From Bacteroidales bacterium (lineage in GTDB: Bacteria > Bacteroidota > Bacteroidia > Bacteroidales > UBA3663), in the NCBI GenBank assembly GCA_017449065.1, contig JAFSKF010000042.1, forward strand, positions 1 through 64,000: DNA of 64,000 nt, in the 5' to 3' direction. Under the pieces are notes generated by a model that was not told the DNA's origin, did not search any database, and saw only the letters and a list, made by a program, of their open reading frames with translations. The position numbers were made by a program, and so were the translations under genes. Below, in pieces: positions 43,780 through 53,800 of the stretch (its first letter is position 1; the number at the start of each line of letters is the position of its first letter).

Positions 43780-43811
43780 CAAAGATATGTATTTTTGTGA
43801 ATACTTCCAAA
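43780..43811 (-). promoter_or_regulatory. Promoter of the BspA-like gene
   Basis: -7 TATCTTTG at 43787-43780 and -33 TTTG at 43811-43808 on the minus strand, 20-bp spacer. Confidence 0.8.
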
Positions 43812-43854
43812 TGTTTCAGAAAATATTTCTTCCGAAAGCACCTTCTCCCGATAA

Positions 43855-43903
43855 ATTTTGTTCAAAATGAGGTTTCCTTTGTCAAAATGGGAACTTCATT
43901 TTG
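43855..43903. promoter_or_regulatory. Four ATTTTG/CAAAAT half-sites before the B6 operon
   Basis: ATTTTG at 43855 and 43898, CAAAAT at 43863 and 43883. The two CAAAAT copies are in extended direct repeats (TCAAAATG(A/G)G) exactly 20 bp apart, two helical turns, as expected for AraC-type binding; the cluster abuts the -33 box of the operon promoter. Confidence 0.55.
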
Positions 43904-43930
43904 TCGTTTCAAAAAAAAGATGTTCCTTTG
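43900..43930 (+). promoter_or_regulatory. Promoter of the vitamin B6 operon
   Basis: -33 TTTG at 43900-43903 and a near-consensus -7 TTCCTTTG at 43923-43930, 19-bp spacer. Confidence 0.6.
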
Positions 43931-43950
43931 CACCCGAAAAAATCATTGAT

Positions 43951-44829
43951 ATGACAAAACCGATCTTGAGCATCACAGGTAGCGATCCGACAGGCGGATC
44001 GGGCATTGAAGCCGATATCAGAACCATCTCGGAACTGGGAGGCCATGCGATGTCGGCAATCACCAGCATCACGGTGCAGACGACATTGGGCATTCAGGAG
44101 TTCTACGACGTGCCGGCTTCGATTGTGGAAGGACAGATTGATGCTGTCATGAACGATTTCCAGCCGGAGGTCGTAAAAATCGGCCTGATCCGCAAAACCG
44201 ACACGCTCGAAGCGGTGGTCAGAGCTTTGCGGAAATACAAACCGCGTCACGTGATTCTCGATGCCGTCGTACTTTCGTCGCATGGTGATATGCTGATCAG
44301 CCGCGAGATGCAGGAATCCATCAGCTGCCTTCTGCTGCCCCTTTGCACCCTTATAATAAAAAAGGAAGAAGGTTCGATGCACGGTCTTTCGAACCGCTAT
44401 GCCAGCGCCGTAGCCGTATTTCTCAGTCAGGGCATTGCTCCGAAGGAAGCCGAAGCAAAGGCTAAGTCCTACATCAATACGCAAGTGGTAAGGGCAAGCG
44501 ATCTGCAAGGACGCAGCAGCGAACTCTACAACGAATTCCTGGATGCTGTAGCCGAGCATCATCGCGAAGCCAGCGATGTCCGCTTCTATGCCGACCTGCT
44601 GAATGTCAGCAGCCGCTATCTGGCACAAGTGACCCGCCGCACATCGGGCAAGACACCCAAGAACATCATCGACGGCTATCTGACGCACGAAATCGAACTG
44701 CAGCTGAAATCGACCGACAACACGGTACAGGAGATTGCCTATCGGTTCGGATTCTCATCACAAGCCCATTTTACGAAGTTTTTCAAGAAACAAAAAGGAA
44801 TTTCACCAACTCAATACAGAAGAAAATGA
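43951..44829 (+). CDS. ThiD/PdxK-like domain fused to AraC HTH (predicted PLP-synthesis regulator)
   Basis: 292 residues. The N-terminal ~190 residues are homologous to hydroxymethylpyrimidine/pyridoxal kinases ([19 protein letters not shown]), the last ~95 are an AraC DNA-binding domain ([20 protein letters not shown]). The kinase looks dead: the segment with the GTGC anion hole reads [16 protein letters not shown], and roughly 50-60 residues before it (the TPN...KGG region of ThiD) are missing. It is therefore best read as a ligand-sensing pseudokinase. Its stop overlaps the pdxS start as ATGA, so it heads the operon with pdxS and pdxT; the likely effector is a B6 vitamer. I chose ATG 43951 as the start of the ThiD homology. 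Confidence 0.85.
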   Translation: MTKPILSITGSDPTGGSGIEADIRTISELGGHAMSAITSITVQTTLGIQEFYDVPASIVEGQIDAVMNDFQPEVVKIGLIRKTDTLEAVVRALRKYKPRHVILDAVVLSSHGDMLISREMQESISCLLLPLCTLIIKKEEGSMHGLSNRYASAVAVFLSQGIAPKEAEAKAKSYINTQVVRASDLQGRSSELYNEFLDAVAEHHREASDVRFYADLLNVSSRYLAQVTRRTSGKTPKNIIDGYLTHEIELQLKSTDNTVQEIAYRFGFSSQAHFTKFFKKQKGISPTQYRRK

Positions 44830-45701
44830 TTACAGAAAGAACCAAACTGAACAGAGAACTTGCCCAGATGCTGAAGGGCGGAGTGATTATGGATGTGACG
44901 ACGCCCGAACAGGCTCGTATTGCTGAAGAAGCCGGAGCTTGCGCCGTAATGGCTTTGGAACGCATTCCTGCCGATATTCGTGCAGCAGGCGGTGTATCGA
45001 GAATGAGCGACCCCAAGATGATTCGCGGCATTCAGGAAGCGGTGAGCATCCCAGTGATGGCCAAGTGTCGCATCGGCCATATCGCCGAAGCCCAGATTCT
45101 GCAAGCCATCGAGATTGACTATATTGACGAAAGCGAAGTGCTGAGCCCTGCCGATAATATCTATCATATCGACAAAACCAAATTCGATGTTCCCTTTGTG
45201 TGTGGAGCCAAGAACCTTGGAGAAGCATTGCGACGCATCGCCGAAGGTGCCACAATGATTCGCACCAAAGGTGAACCGGGCACAGGTGACGTGGTGCAGG
45301 CCGTAAGCCACATGCGACTGATGCAAAGCGAAATCCGCCGGCTGGTTTCGATGAGCGAAGATGAGCTCTTCGAGGCAGCCAAGCAATTGCAGGCTCCTTA
45401 CGAACTGGTACGATATGTGCACGAGAACGGGAAACTGCCTGTCGTAAACTTCGCTGCCGGAGGTGTCGCCACTCCTGCCGATGCCGCGCTGATGATGCAA
45501 TTGGGCGCAGAAGGCGTATTTGTAGGTAGCGGCATCTTCAAAAGCGGAAATCCCAAGAAACGTGCGGCTGCCATCGTAATGGCTGTCACGAACTATCAGG
45601 ATCCGAAAATGCTGGCAAAACTTTCCGAAGATCTCGGCGAGGCAATGGTGGGCATCAACGAACACGAAATAGAACTGCTGATGGCAGAACGTGGAAAATG
45701 A
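44826..45701 (+). CDS. pdxS: PLP synthase, synthase subunit PdxS
   Basis: Makes pyridoxal 5'-phosphate from ribose 5-phosphate, glyceraldehyde 3-phosphate and ammonia; 291 residues, forms a dodecamer with PdxT. Typical stretches: [19 protein letters not shown], the lysine-bearing [13 protein letters not shown], and [14 protein letters not shown] with the second active-site Lys; [12 protein letters not shown] is the phosphate loop. Four-base overlaps with both neighbours (ATGA) indicate translational coupling. Confidence 0.97.
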   Translation: MITERTKLNRELAQMLKGGVIMDVTTPEQARIAEEAGACAVMALERIPADIRAAGGVSRMSDPKMIRGIQEAVSIPVMAKCRIGHIAEAQILQAIEIDYIDESEVLSPADNIYHIDKTKFDVPFVCGAKNLGEALRRIAEGATMIRTKGEPGTGDVVQAVSHMRLMQSEIRRLVSMSEDELFEAAKQLQAPYELVRYVHENGKLPVVNFAAGGVATPADAALMMQLGAEGVFVGSGIFKSGNPKKRAAAIVMAVTNYQDPKMLAKLSEDLGEAMVGINEHEIELLMAERGK

Positions 45702-46258
45702 AAATCGCGGTTTTAGCTTTACAGGGAGCATTTGCTGAACATGAGCAGATGCTCCATCAATTAGGCGTTGAAACATTCGAGGTGCGGCAGTTTTCCGATT
45801 GGCAGCAGCCTAAGGACGGGCTGATCATTCCCGGTGGAGAATCGACCACACAATCGAAGATCCTGCACGAGCTGGGGCTCTTCGAGGTAATCCGCAAAGA
45901 TATCCAAAACGGATTGCCTGTGTTCGGCACCTGTGCCGGCCTGATCCTCTTGTCGCCTATGCATCTGGGCACGATGGATATTGAGGTCCGCCGCAACGCC
46001 TATGGACGCCAGTTAGGCAGTTTTCACACGGTGGCACCCGTTTCAGGTATCGGCGAAGACATTCCCATGACCTTCATTCGCGCACCCTATATCGAACAGG
46101 TGTTGTCGGCTGATTGCCAGATTCTGGCTCAAGTCGATGGTCACATTGTGGCAGCGCAACAGGGACGGCAACTGGTCTCGGCATTCCATCCCGAACTGGA
46201 CAACGACACGCGCTTTCATCAGCATTTTCTGCAGATGATTCGGTTGCAATCGGCTTAA
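45698..46258 (+). CDS. pdxT: PLP synthase, glutaminase subunit PdxT
   Basis: Class I glutamine amidotransferase providing ammonia to PdxS, 186 residues. The triad is visible: Cys in [11 protein letters not shown], and His/Glu in [17 protein letters not shown] is the family marker near the N-terminus. Last gene of the operon; the next gene has its own promoter. Confidence 0.96.
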   Translation: MKIAVLALQGAFAEHEQMLHQLGVETFEVRQFSDWQQPKDGLIIPGGESTTQSKILHELGLFEVIRKDIQNGLPVFGTCAGLILLSPMHLGTMDIEVRRNAYGRQLGSFHTVAPVSGIGEDIPMTFIRAPYIEQVLSADCQILAQVDGHIVAAQQGRQLVSAFHPELDNDTRFHQHFLQMIRLQSA

Positions 46259-46327
46259 AATACAGGAAAATTAGGATAAAATACTTATTTTTTACCCCAA
46301 GAATTTCCCTTTGTCTGTATTTTTTGC

Positions 46328-46335
46328 TACATTTG
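46328..46335 (+). promoter_or_regulatory. -7 box TACATTTG of the pectin regulator gene
   Basis: Lies 49 bp before the ATG at 46384. A TTTG at 46310-46313 is too close (14 bp) to be an ideal -33. Confidence 0.5.
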
Positions 46336-46383
46336 CACCTCGAAAACCGGAAAAACCGGAAGTGCATATACTATTGCAAAAAC

Positions 46384-48750
46384 ATGACAAGGACAATTCG
46401 ACTGGGTTTAGGATGCTTGCTACTGATGTGGCAATGTCTGGTTGCGATTGGGCAAAACCCAAGCACCACGTTCCTATACGATGAAGAAGACGGACTTCCT
46501 CACGGGCACGTCACCCAACTGTTGCAAGACGAATGCGGTTTCATGTGGTTCGCCACCTGGAATGGTCTCTGCCGCTACGACGGCTACGAGTTCCAGACCT
46601 TTAAGGCTCAGGTAGGCGATGGCTGCCACATGGTGACCGACCGCTATCGAGACATCGCTTTACGTCCTGACGGACAGATTGTCTGCCGCGTGGATGACGG
46701 TTACTTCCTGTTCGACACACATACTTGCCGCTTCCGGGACATGACTCCGGAAGAGGCACAACAGGCTCCTGACGACCTGAAGCAATATCGGCAAAGCAAA
46801 CGGAACGGCAGTTTTTATTGCACGGACCGGCAAGGCAACCAATGGTCGCTCGTATCCAACGGAATTACCAAAACATGCGCAACCGAGCAAATCTCCCAGA
46901 GTCTTGACATCGAACCCAAGGCACACGTGAAGTGTTTGTTTACGGATCATCAGCAACGCTGCTGGATTGCGACGAAAGATGATGGTGCCTTACGCCTTTA
47001 CCGGACAGAAGATCTCTCGTTTTTAGGTTACTTGGGTGCCGACGGAAATCTGCACTCGAACTACACCCGTTTCGGAGCTCCCGTTTACCGCATGTTCCAG
47101 TCGGAAGACGGCACTCTGTGGTTAGGCTCAAAGCCTGACGGTTTGTTCCGCTTGAAAGAATCGTCGCCGAATCAGTTCCGGGTTGAACGCCTGACCGGAT
47201 TACCCGATCCGAATGTCTATGACTTGTTGCAGGACCGTTCCGGACGTTTGTGGGTAGCCACTTTGGGAGGAGGTCTCTATTATAACACAGATGCCCAGTC
47301 GGAACAGCCTCATTTCGAAATACCTACAGGTTATCCGAGTGAAGTTGCCCAACGCGTACGCTACCTGCACATCTCCTCCGACGATTGCCTGATGGCCGCC
47401 ACTACCGAAGGACTCGTCATCGCGAAACTAAAACAGGATGCCGACAGTATGCACTTCCGGTTGCATCAGCGCGAAGCCGACAGAGCGGAAAGCTTAAGCA
47501 GTAGCGCTACCATGGACATTGCTGAAGACTCTCAAGGACGTCTTTTCGTCAGCACCGAAAGCGGCGGATTCAACCTCATTGAGACTTCGGATCTGACATC
47601 CGATCAACTCCGATTCAGTCATTATACTGCCGATAACCATCGCCTGCCCAACGATGTGGTCTTGTCTCTTACCACCCTCGATAACAACCGGAAACTCGTG
47701 GTGGGCAGCCATCTGATTACGCTGCTCGATAGCATCGGAAACCAGCGCATCCTCGACGCACGTCATTTCTTGTCCGACTATCGTTTTAGCGAAGCCCATC
47801 CGCAGCAACTGGCGGACGGAAGCTGGCTGTTCGGCCTTTTGGACGGAGCTATTACCATCCCTGCCGAAAAAATGTACCGACAGACGTATGACCCGCAAAT
47901 CATGCTGACGGGCATATCCATTCAGGGTGGAGAAGAAAACAGAGCGGTCGCTTATTTAGACACGCTGACACTACGGCCTAACGAACGGAATCTGACCATA
48001 CGCTTTGCCGCTATCGATTATAGCGCATCGGAGCACATCAACTATGCCTTCCGGCTACAACCAGATACAACGTGGAACTTTATCGGACACGACCGCTCTG
48101 TTTTCCTGCTTGACCTCGAACCCCAAACCTACCGGCTGGAAATCCGTTCGACCAATGGCGACGGACAATGGACCGACCAGATCCGTACGCTGACCATCAT
48201 CGCACAGCCCACTTTCTGGGAATCGGCTTTGGGACGACTGCTGATCTTGTTACTGACGCTGGGTTCGGCAACCATTGTCATCTATACATTATTATATATA
48301 CGCAACATCAAGCGTAAGCATCGGGAAACGCTGAACGCCTATCTTGCCCTTTTGGAAACCAGAGACGAAAGCGACAACAAGCCTTCGGAAACACTTTCAG
48401 ACAACAGCCGGAAGTCAGAATACGACCCGATGCTGAAACGTGTGATGGCCTTTATCGAAGAAAACATCTCGAACGAAAACGCCAGCGTAGGCGATATGGC
48501 TTCGGCAGCCGCCACCAGCCGTTCCGGATTACAACGCAAATTGAAGCAGGCAATGGGTATTACACCGCAGGACCTGATGAGGGAAGCCCGCATCAAACAC
48601 GCCTGCATGCTGTTACGCGAAAGTGAGAAAAGTGTTTCCGAAATTGCATACGCCTGCGGCTTTTCCGATCCCAAATATTTCAGCCGATGTTTCAAGCAGA
48701 GCATCGGACAAACGCCGTCGGAATATAAAACGAACCCTGACAAGGTGTAA
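46384..48750 (+). CDS. Membrane-anchored propeller/Y_Y_Y/AraC regulator without kinase or receiver
   Basis: 788 residues. Signal peptide, then a periplasmic beta-propeller with Reg_prop blades (DGLPHGHVTQLLQDE...MWFATWNGLCRYDG, DGTLWLGSKPDGLFRL, SGRLWVATLGGGLYY and others to ~540), a Y_Y_Y domain (~545-610), one membrane helix (~616-640, LILLLTLGSATIVIYTLLY), and a cytoplasmic AraC HTH (~683-788). It looks like a hybrid two-component system (HTCS) with the histidine kinase, phosphoacceptor and receiver removed. Neighbouring CE12 and CE8 genes imply a pectin-derived ligand. The AraC domain is complete, so it is probably functional. Start ATG 46384 begins the signal peptide and follows the promoter. 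Confidence 0.85.
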   Translation: MTRTIRLGLGCLLLMWQCLVAIGQNPSTTFLYDEEDGLPHGHVTQLLQDECGFMWFATWNGLCRYDGYEFQTFKAQVGDGCHMVTDRYRDIALRPDGQIVCRVDDGYFLFDTHTCRFRDMTPEEAQQAPDDLKQYRQSKRNGSFYCTDRQGNQWSLVSNGITKTCATEQISQSLDIEPKAHVKCLFTDHQQRCWIATKDDGALRLYRTEDLSFLGYLGADGNLHSNYTRFGAPVYRMFQSEDGTLWLGSKPDGLFRLKESSPNQFRVERLTGLPDPNVYDLLQDRSGRLWVATLGGGLYYNTDAQSEQPHFEIPTGYPSEVAQRVRYLHISSDDCLMAATTEGLVIAKLKQDADSMHFRLHQREADRAESLSSSATMDIAEDSQGRLFVSTESGGFNLIETSDLTSDQLRFSHYTADNHRLPNDVVLSLTTLDNNRKLVVGSHLITLLDSIGNQRILDARHFLSDYRFSEAHPQQLADGSWLFGLLDGAITIPAEKMYRQTYDPQIMLTGISIQGGEENRAVAYLDTLTLRPNERNLTIRFAAIDYSASEHINYAFRLQPDTTWNFIGHDRSVFLLDLEPQTYRLEIRSTNGDGQWTDQIRTLTIIAQPTFWESALGRLLILLLTLGSATIVIYTLLYIRNIKRKHRETLNAYLALLETRDESDNKPSETLSDNSRKSEYDPMLKRVMAFIEENISNENASVGDMASAAATSRSGLQRKLKQAMGITPQDLMREARIKHACMLLRESEKSVSEIAYACGFSDPKYFSRCFKQSIGQTPSEYKTNPDKV

Positions 48751-48779
48751 AAAATAGTCATTACCGTATAAATCTGGTT

Positions 48780-48838
48780 CAAACAGGTGGATTTAACCTG
48801 ATCTTGACGCATTCTTCCGCCTGTTTGACGCATTTTTC
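48780..48838 (+). promoter_or_regulatory. Candidate AraC operator: TTGACGCATT direct repeats
   Basis: TTGACGCATT(C/T)TTC occurs at 48804 and 48825, 21 bp apart. The second copy ends next to the expected -33 position of the CE12 promoter, the place for an activator. CAAACAGG (48780-48787) and CCTGTTTG (48820-48827) form an overlapping inverted repeat that could be a weak terminator. Confidence 0.55.
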
Positions 48839-48863
48839 TCCCCAAATTCTTGGAATTTTGTCG

Positions 48864-48871
48864 TAATTTTG
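48864..48871 (+). promoter_or_regulatory. -7 box TAATTTTG of the CE12-CE8 operon
   Basis: Good -7 box, 38 bp before the CE12 start, with no TTTG at the -33 position, as in an activator-dependent promoter. Confidence 0.6.
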
Positions 48872-48908
48872 CAGCGAGAAATCAATAACAAATCAAAATA
48901 ACTGCAAA

Positions 48909-50786
48909 ATGAAAACAAGATTCCTTTTTCTGATCGCATTGGCAACTATGCTTTGCACAGCTTCGTATGCCAAGAAAGTACACACTTTAGGTGATTCGAC
49001 AATGGCTCCCTACGACGAGTCGGCAACCGTGACTCGCGGTTGGGGTATGTATTTCGGAAATTTCCTCACAAACGGATGGACTTCCACCAACTATGCCAAA
49101 GGCGGACGCGACAGCTACGGCGGTTACAACGAACTTTGGCAGACCGCCAAGAAGAACGTCGTAGCCGGTGACTATGTGATTATCACTTTCGCCCACAACG
49201 ATGAGAAGAACAGCGGTATGGACGGCTATCAGCTGAAAGCCTATTACGAGAAAATCGGAGATACCAGCGCAGCTGCAGCTGTCGATCTTCGCGGTTCTAT
49301 CCCTTCCACCACTTATAAGGAAAATTTAGGCAAGATTGTCGATGAAGCCATCGCCTTGGGTGCCACTCCTATTATATGTTCGCCTGTGTGCCGCAGCTAT
49401 TTCAGCAACGGCAAGATTACCCGTACCGGACGCCACGACCTGGGCGACAAATTCTCGGTTTTAACTGAAAACGGGATTCTGGCAAATCAGAAAGTGCCAG
49501 CCGACGACCACACAATGGATTATGCTTACCACTCGGAGCAGTTGGCCAAGGAAAAGAATGTTGCATTCGTCGATCTGACCAATGCCACTAAGGATCTTTA
49601 CGAAAGCTATGGCGATGCCAAGTGCCACGAGTATCTGTTCGACGGAGAAGGTTCAACCCACTTCAACACCACCGGTGCGCTGCTGGTGGCTCGTGAGTGC
49701 GCACGTCTGATGAAGGCTCAAGGAATTATGGCCGACGATATTATTTTGCCAACCGACATCAGTGTAGCTCCTGCAACAGGCGACCTTGGTGAAGCCTACA
49801 AAGGACAGACGCTGACCAAAGAGTTTACGCTGAACGGCTTCGGTCTTTCTCCGGAAGAAGGCACCGTTTCTATCAGCGCTTCCGAAGGCGTACAGCTTTC
49901 AACTGACAAAACCAATTGGGTTGCTTCATTCGATGCCAAATACACCGCTTCTACACTTGTACAGACTTTCTACGCACAGGTAATCCTGACCGAGTCGGGC
50001 ACCTTCAACGGTACCATTTATGTAAAACAAGGCGATAAGGCCATCGAAGTGCCAGTTACCACAACGGCAATTACTTTGGAAGGCGGTACCGAAGTGAAAG
50101 CCTATTGGCGTCTGGAGAAGGACGACTCCTACGAACTAACCGGTCCTGCCACCGTGATTGCAGAGAGTTTTCAAGGCATGTACGTGCAACGTTACTCAAA
50201 TCCGAATGCCAATACCGTTTGGCCAGATTGGACAGGCTACGAAGCCTCTCGCAAAACCCAGCGCAACCTGCTGACCGGCGATGCCTGGCCTGCCGATGAG
50301 ATTGACGACAATCCAGAACGTTACATCCAGTGGGGCATCAAGCCAGCGGTTGGAACAGAACTGAAAATCGACGAGATCAGTCTCTTCGCCTGCGGTTGCG
50401 GCGGCAACGGTATGTGCTGCCATATCTATTTCTCAACCGACAACTTCGAAACACGCACCACCATTTTCGAAATGAAGAAGATGCCTGCGAACAACATGCA
50501 GTATGTGGAAACGAAACCCGTTATCTCGCTCAGCGGAGATCAGGAACTTCTGGTTCGTGTCTATCCCTGGTATAACGGAGCTGCAACGGGCAAAACCATC
50601 TGTCTGAGCGACCTCACCATCCACGGAATGGCCGTTGACAGCACTACTGGCATTGCCCAGGTTTCAGATAGCAATAACGAAGCAACTGTTTTTTATACCC
50701 TCGACGGACGGAAAAACAGCCGGGTACAACGCGGCATAAACATCGTCCGCATGAGCGATGGAAGCATCAGAAAAGTCATTTACTAA
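48909..50786 (+). CDS. CE12-type SGNH acetylesterase (rhamnogalacturonan/pectin) with T9SS tail
   Basis: Exported esterase predicted to remove acetyl groups from pectin; 625 residues. Signal peptide MKTRFLFLIALATMLCTASYA. SGNH blocks: Ser in LGDSTMAPY, Gly in AKGGRDS, Asn in AHNDEKN, and Asp/His in DGEGSTHFN (~250). After ~270 come two beta-sandwich modules, the second rich in Cys (FACGCGGNGMCC). The end VFYTLDGRKNSRVQRGINIV...RKVIY is a T9SS type A-like sorting signal. It precedes the pectinesterase by 24 bp, giving a two-gene operon. Confidence 0.88.
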   Translation: MKTRFLFLIALATMLCTASYAKKVHTLGDSTMAPYDESATVTRGWGMYFGNFLTNGWTSTNYAKGGRDSYGGYNELWQTAKKNVVAGDYVIITFAHNDEKNSGMDGYQLKAYYEKIGDTSAAAAVDLRGSIPSTTYKENLGKIVDEAIALGATPIICSPVCRSYFSNGKITRTGRHDLGDKFSVLTENGILANQKVPADDHTMDYAYHSEQLAKEKNVAFVDLTNATKDLYESYGDAKCHEYLFDGEGSTHFNTTGALLVARECARLMKAQGIMADDIILPTDISVAPATGDLGEAYKGQTLTKEFTLNGFGLSPEEGTVSISASEGVQLSTDKTNWVASFDAKYTASTLVQTFYAQVILTESGTFNGTIYVKQGDKAIEVPVTTTAITLEGGTEVKAYWRLEKDDSYELTGPATVIAESFQGMYVQRYSNPNANTVWPDWTGYEASRKTQRNLLTGDAWPADEIDDNPERYIQWGIKPAVGTELKIDEISLFACGCGGNGMCCHIYFSTDNFETRTTIFEMKKMPANNMQYVETKPVISLSGDQELLVRVYPWYNGAATGKTICLSDLTIHGMAVDSTTGIAQVSDSNNEATVFYTLDGRKNSRVQRGINIVRMSDGSIRKVIY

Positions 50787-50810
50787 CACTAACAATATAA
50801 CTATTTTCTT

Positions 50811-53800
50811 ATGAAAAACAAATTGTTTTCACACAAATTGTTTATCACGCTCTTCTCATTGCTTCCTCTATCAGCAATGGCACAAGAAAACGTGAAACTT
50901 GCAGAATGGAATATGGAAAGCAGCGAAGATATCGCTGTTACCTGGTTCAATGCAGGAGCACCACAGATTGCTCCGGATGAAGCTGTTGGCGAAAAAGCAG
51001 ACTACCTGCTGACCGGCTGGTCGGAAGGTCGCTACTGGCAGCTTTGCAGCGGTTGGCAGAACAAAGTGCTGCGTATTGAGAACAACACTGCAAATGCCAT
51101 CACCGACTATACGGATGCCAAGCAGCACAACGCCTACTATGAGGTACAGTTCCCGACCACAGGCTACAAAGACATCACCGTCGATTTTGCCTGTGCTTAC
51201 GGTAACAATGCCGAAGCTACCCTGGAAGCTGTCGTTTCGACCGACGGCGGACAGACCTGGTTCGATGCAGGAGCATATACGACAGCAGGCACCTGGTGGA
51301 CCTACAACAAGAATACCGTACAACTGTCGGCCAACAACAAGGAGAAAGTCATTCTGCGTCTGATTGCAGGCAATGACTTTGCTTCTAACTGGAACATGGA
51401 CTATGTTGTAGTGAACGGTGTGGCTGCCGAGGCTGCACAAGCAGTGAATGAATCCGGTTTTACTGCTACATGGGTCATGAAGGAAAGCACGCTCGCTACT
51501 GCAGCCACAGTTTCTACAGAAGGACTGTTCTCGGTAGCAGAACTCTCTTGGGGCGACAAACTGACGCCGATGGGGCTACGCACAGATGCCGGTGTTACCC
51601 GTCAGCAGTTCCAACCGGTCGAGCAGGCCGCTGCCGGAGATGATGCAGCCGCTATCACCTTCACCTTAAAACCTAAAAAATCCTTGACTTTCACCCCGAA
51701 GAAACTGTCGTTCAACGCCAGCCGTGTCGGCACCAATGGCGGTAATTTCGATGTCGTTGTCATCAGCGGCGAACAGTCGGTGAAGGTTGGCGAAGGTCTC
51801 AGACCGCAATTGGCAAAGGAAGATCCATACGTATCTGTTCATGAGTTCGATTTGAGCGAAATCCCTGCTACCGACGATATTTTCTACGTAAAGATCTACA
51901 TCTACAGCCTGGCTAACAATAAACAGTACGCATTCAGCGATCTGGTCATTACAGGCGATGTTGCCGGTACACTGGAGGCAATTCCTGCCTACTCGCTCAA
52001 TGTCAGTCTTGGCACAGAGGGTGCCGGAAAGGTATCGACCAATCCGGCAGGTAACGAATTTGACGAAGGTACCAATATTACCGTGAGTGCCACCCAGAAT
52101 TTCGGTTACCACTTTGCCGCTTGGGTTGACGAGAACGGAGAGACCGTATCGACCGAAAATCCTTACAGCTTTGAAATCGTTAAGAATACGACCCTACGCG
52201 CTACCTACACAAAGAATAATGTATATGCCCTTAACCTGAAGCTTTCCGAAGGTGTGAACGATAACCTCGTGCAGTATGCACCTACGGGCAACGTGGTGGA
52301 TGGCGTACACTACTACGAAGAAGGCACCGATGTGAAGTTGACCGCCATCAACAATCGCATTCTGACCTTTACCGGCTGGGATGGCGATGCTCAGGGAACC
52401 GAACAGGAGTACGAGCTGAAGATGGTTGGCGAGAAGAACGTTACAGCAAACTTCTCTGCAGCCGACTATATTGTCGGTTGGGATTTATACTATGATCAGC
52501 CTGCCAAAGATCGCGCTGCCGACTACAAGGCAGAATCCGACAATGCAGGTATGCTCAGCCTGCGCAAGGCTGACGGAACCACCAACGGCTGGCTGACTCG
52601 TGGTAGCAGCAATGGTCAGGAAAACGGCAAATATGCCGCTCGTATCTGGAAGTATCTCTCGGAGGAATGGTATTTCGAAATCAGCTTCTCTTCGAAAGGC
52701 TATGAGAACCTGATCATTTCCTCTTGCCTCGGTGACGACTACAACACCTACAGCGTGAACAACGTTCAGTATTCTATTGACGGCGAAAATTTCTCTACTA
52801 TCGGCACATTCAATCCACCTGCACGCGGCTGGGACGGACCTAAAGAGTTCAGCCTGCCAGCCGAGGCCAACAATCAGGATCGTGTCTGGATTCGTTGGAT
52901 GCCGGATCGTACCAGCGAGAAAGTGGGCGTAGCCAGCGACTACGACGGAACCTCTATAGCAGAGATCTTTGTTTTGGCCGATGTGGCCGGTGGAACGGAA
53001 CAGCAGGCTACGCTGGTAGGCAGCAACCCGGCAGAAGGTGCCACCGATGTAAGCGCGAATGGTTCTATCATCCTGAACTTCGACAACAAGATCAAAGCAG
53101 GAAACGGATTTGCTACTTTGAACGGCGAAGAGATTGCTCCTATCATCAGCGGCAAGAGCGCGATCTTCAAGTATAGCGGTCTGAAGTACAATACCGATTA
53201 TACATTCTCTATGCCGGAAGGTGTTCTGCTGAGCCGTAGCGGCAAGGAAGTGGCTGCTGCCAGCATCAACTTCAAGACTATGGTGCGCAAGCAACCGGAA
53301 ATACGTCTGTTCGATGCAGTTGTTGCTGCAGACGGTTCAGGCGACTACACATCGGTTCAGGCTGCCGTCGATGCAGCTCCTGCAGGTCGCGCCAAACCTT
53401 GGCTGATCTTCATTAAGAACGGACAGTACAAGGAGCATGTCGATATTCCGAAGTCGAAACCTTACATCCACTTGATCGGACAAGACCGTGATCTGACAGT
53501 CATTAAGGATGATCGTATGGCCGGTGGAGAAAACGCACAGCATGTCAGTGTGGCAGCTACCGTAGTTGTAAATGCCGACAACTGCTTCTTCGAGAACCTG
53601 ACCATGGAGAATATCTACGGACATGAACAGCAAGCCGGTCCTCAGGCCTTGGCTCTCAACACCATTGGCGATCGCATTGCCATGAACGGCGTGGCTCTCC
53701 TCTCCTATCAGGATACCTGGATCACCACATCCACTTCGAACAACCGTCACTACATCAAGAACTCGATTATCGAAGGTGCCGTTGACTTTATCTATAATTC

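Noticed and set aside
44330..44400. Frameshift in the ThiD-like gene as the cause of the missing kinase segment
   Set aside because: The frame is continuous, the sequence on both sides aligns in one frame with the family, and the downstream AraC domain is intact. A homopolymer AAAAAA is present, so a sequencing check would still be sensible.
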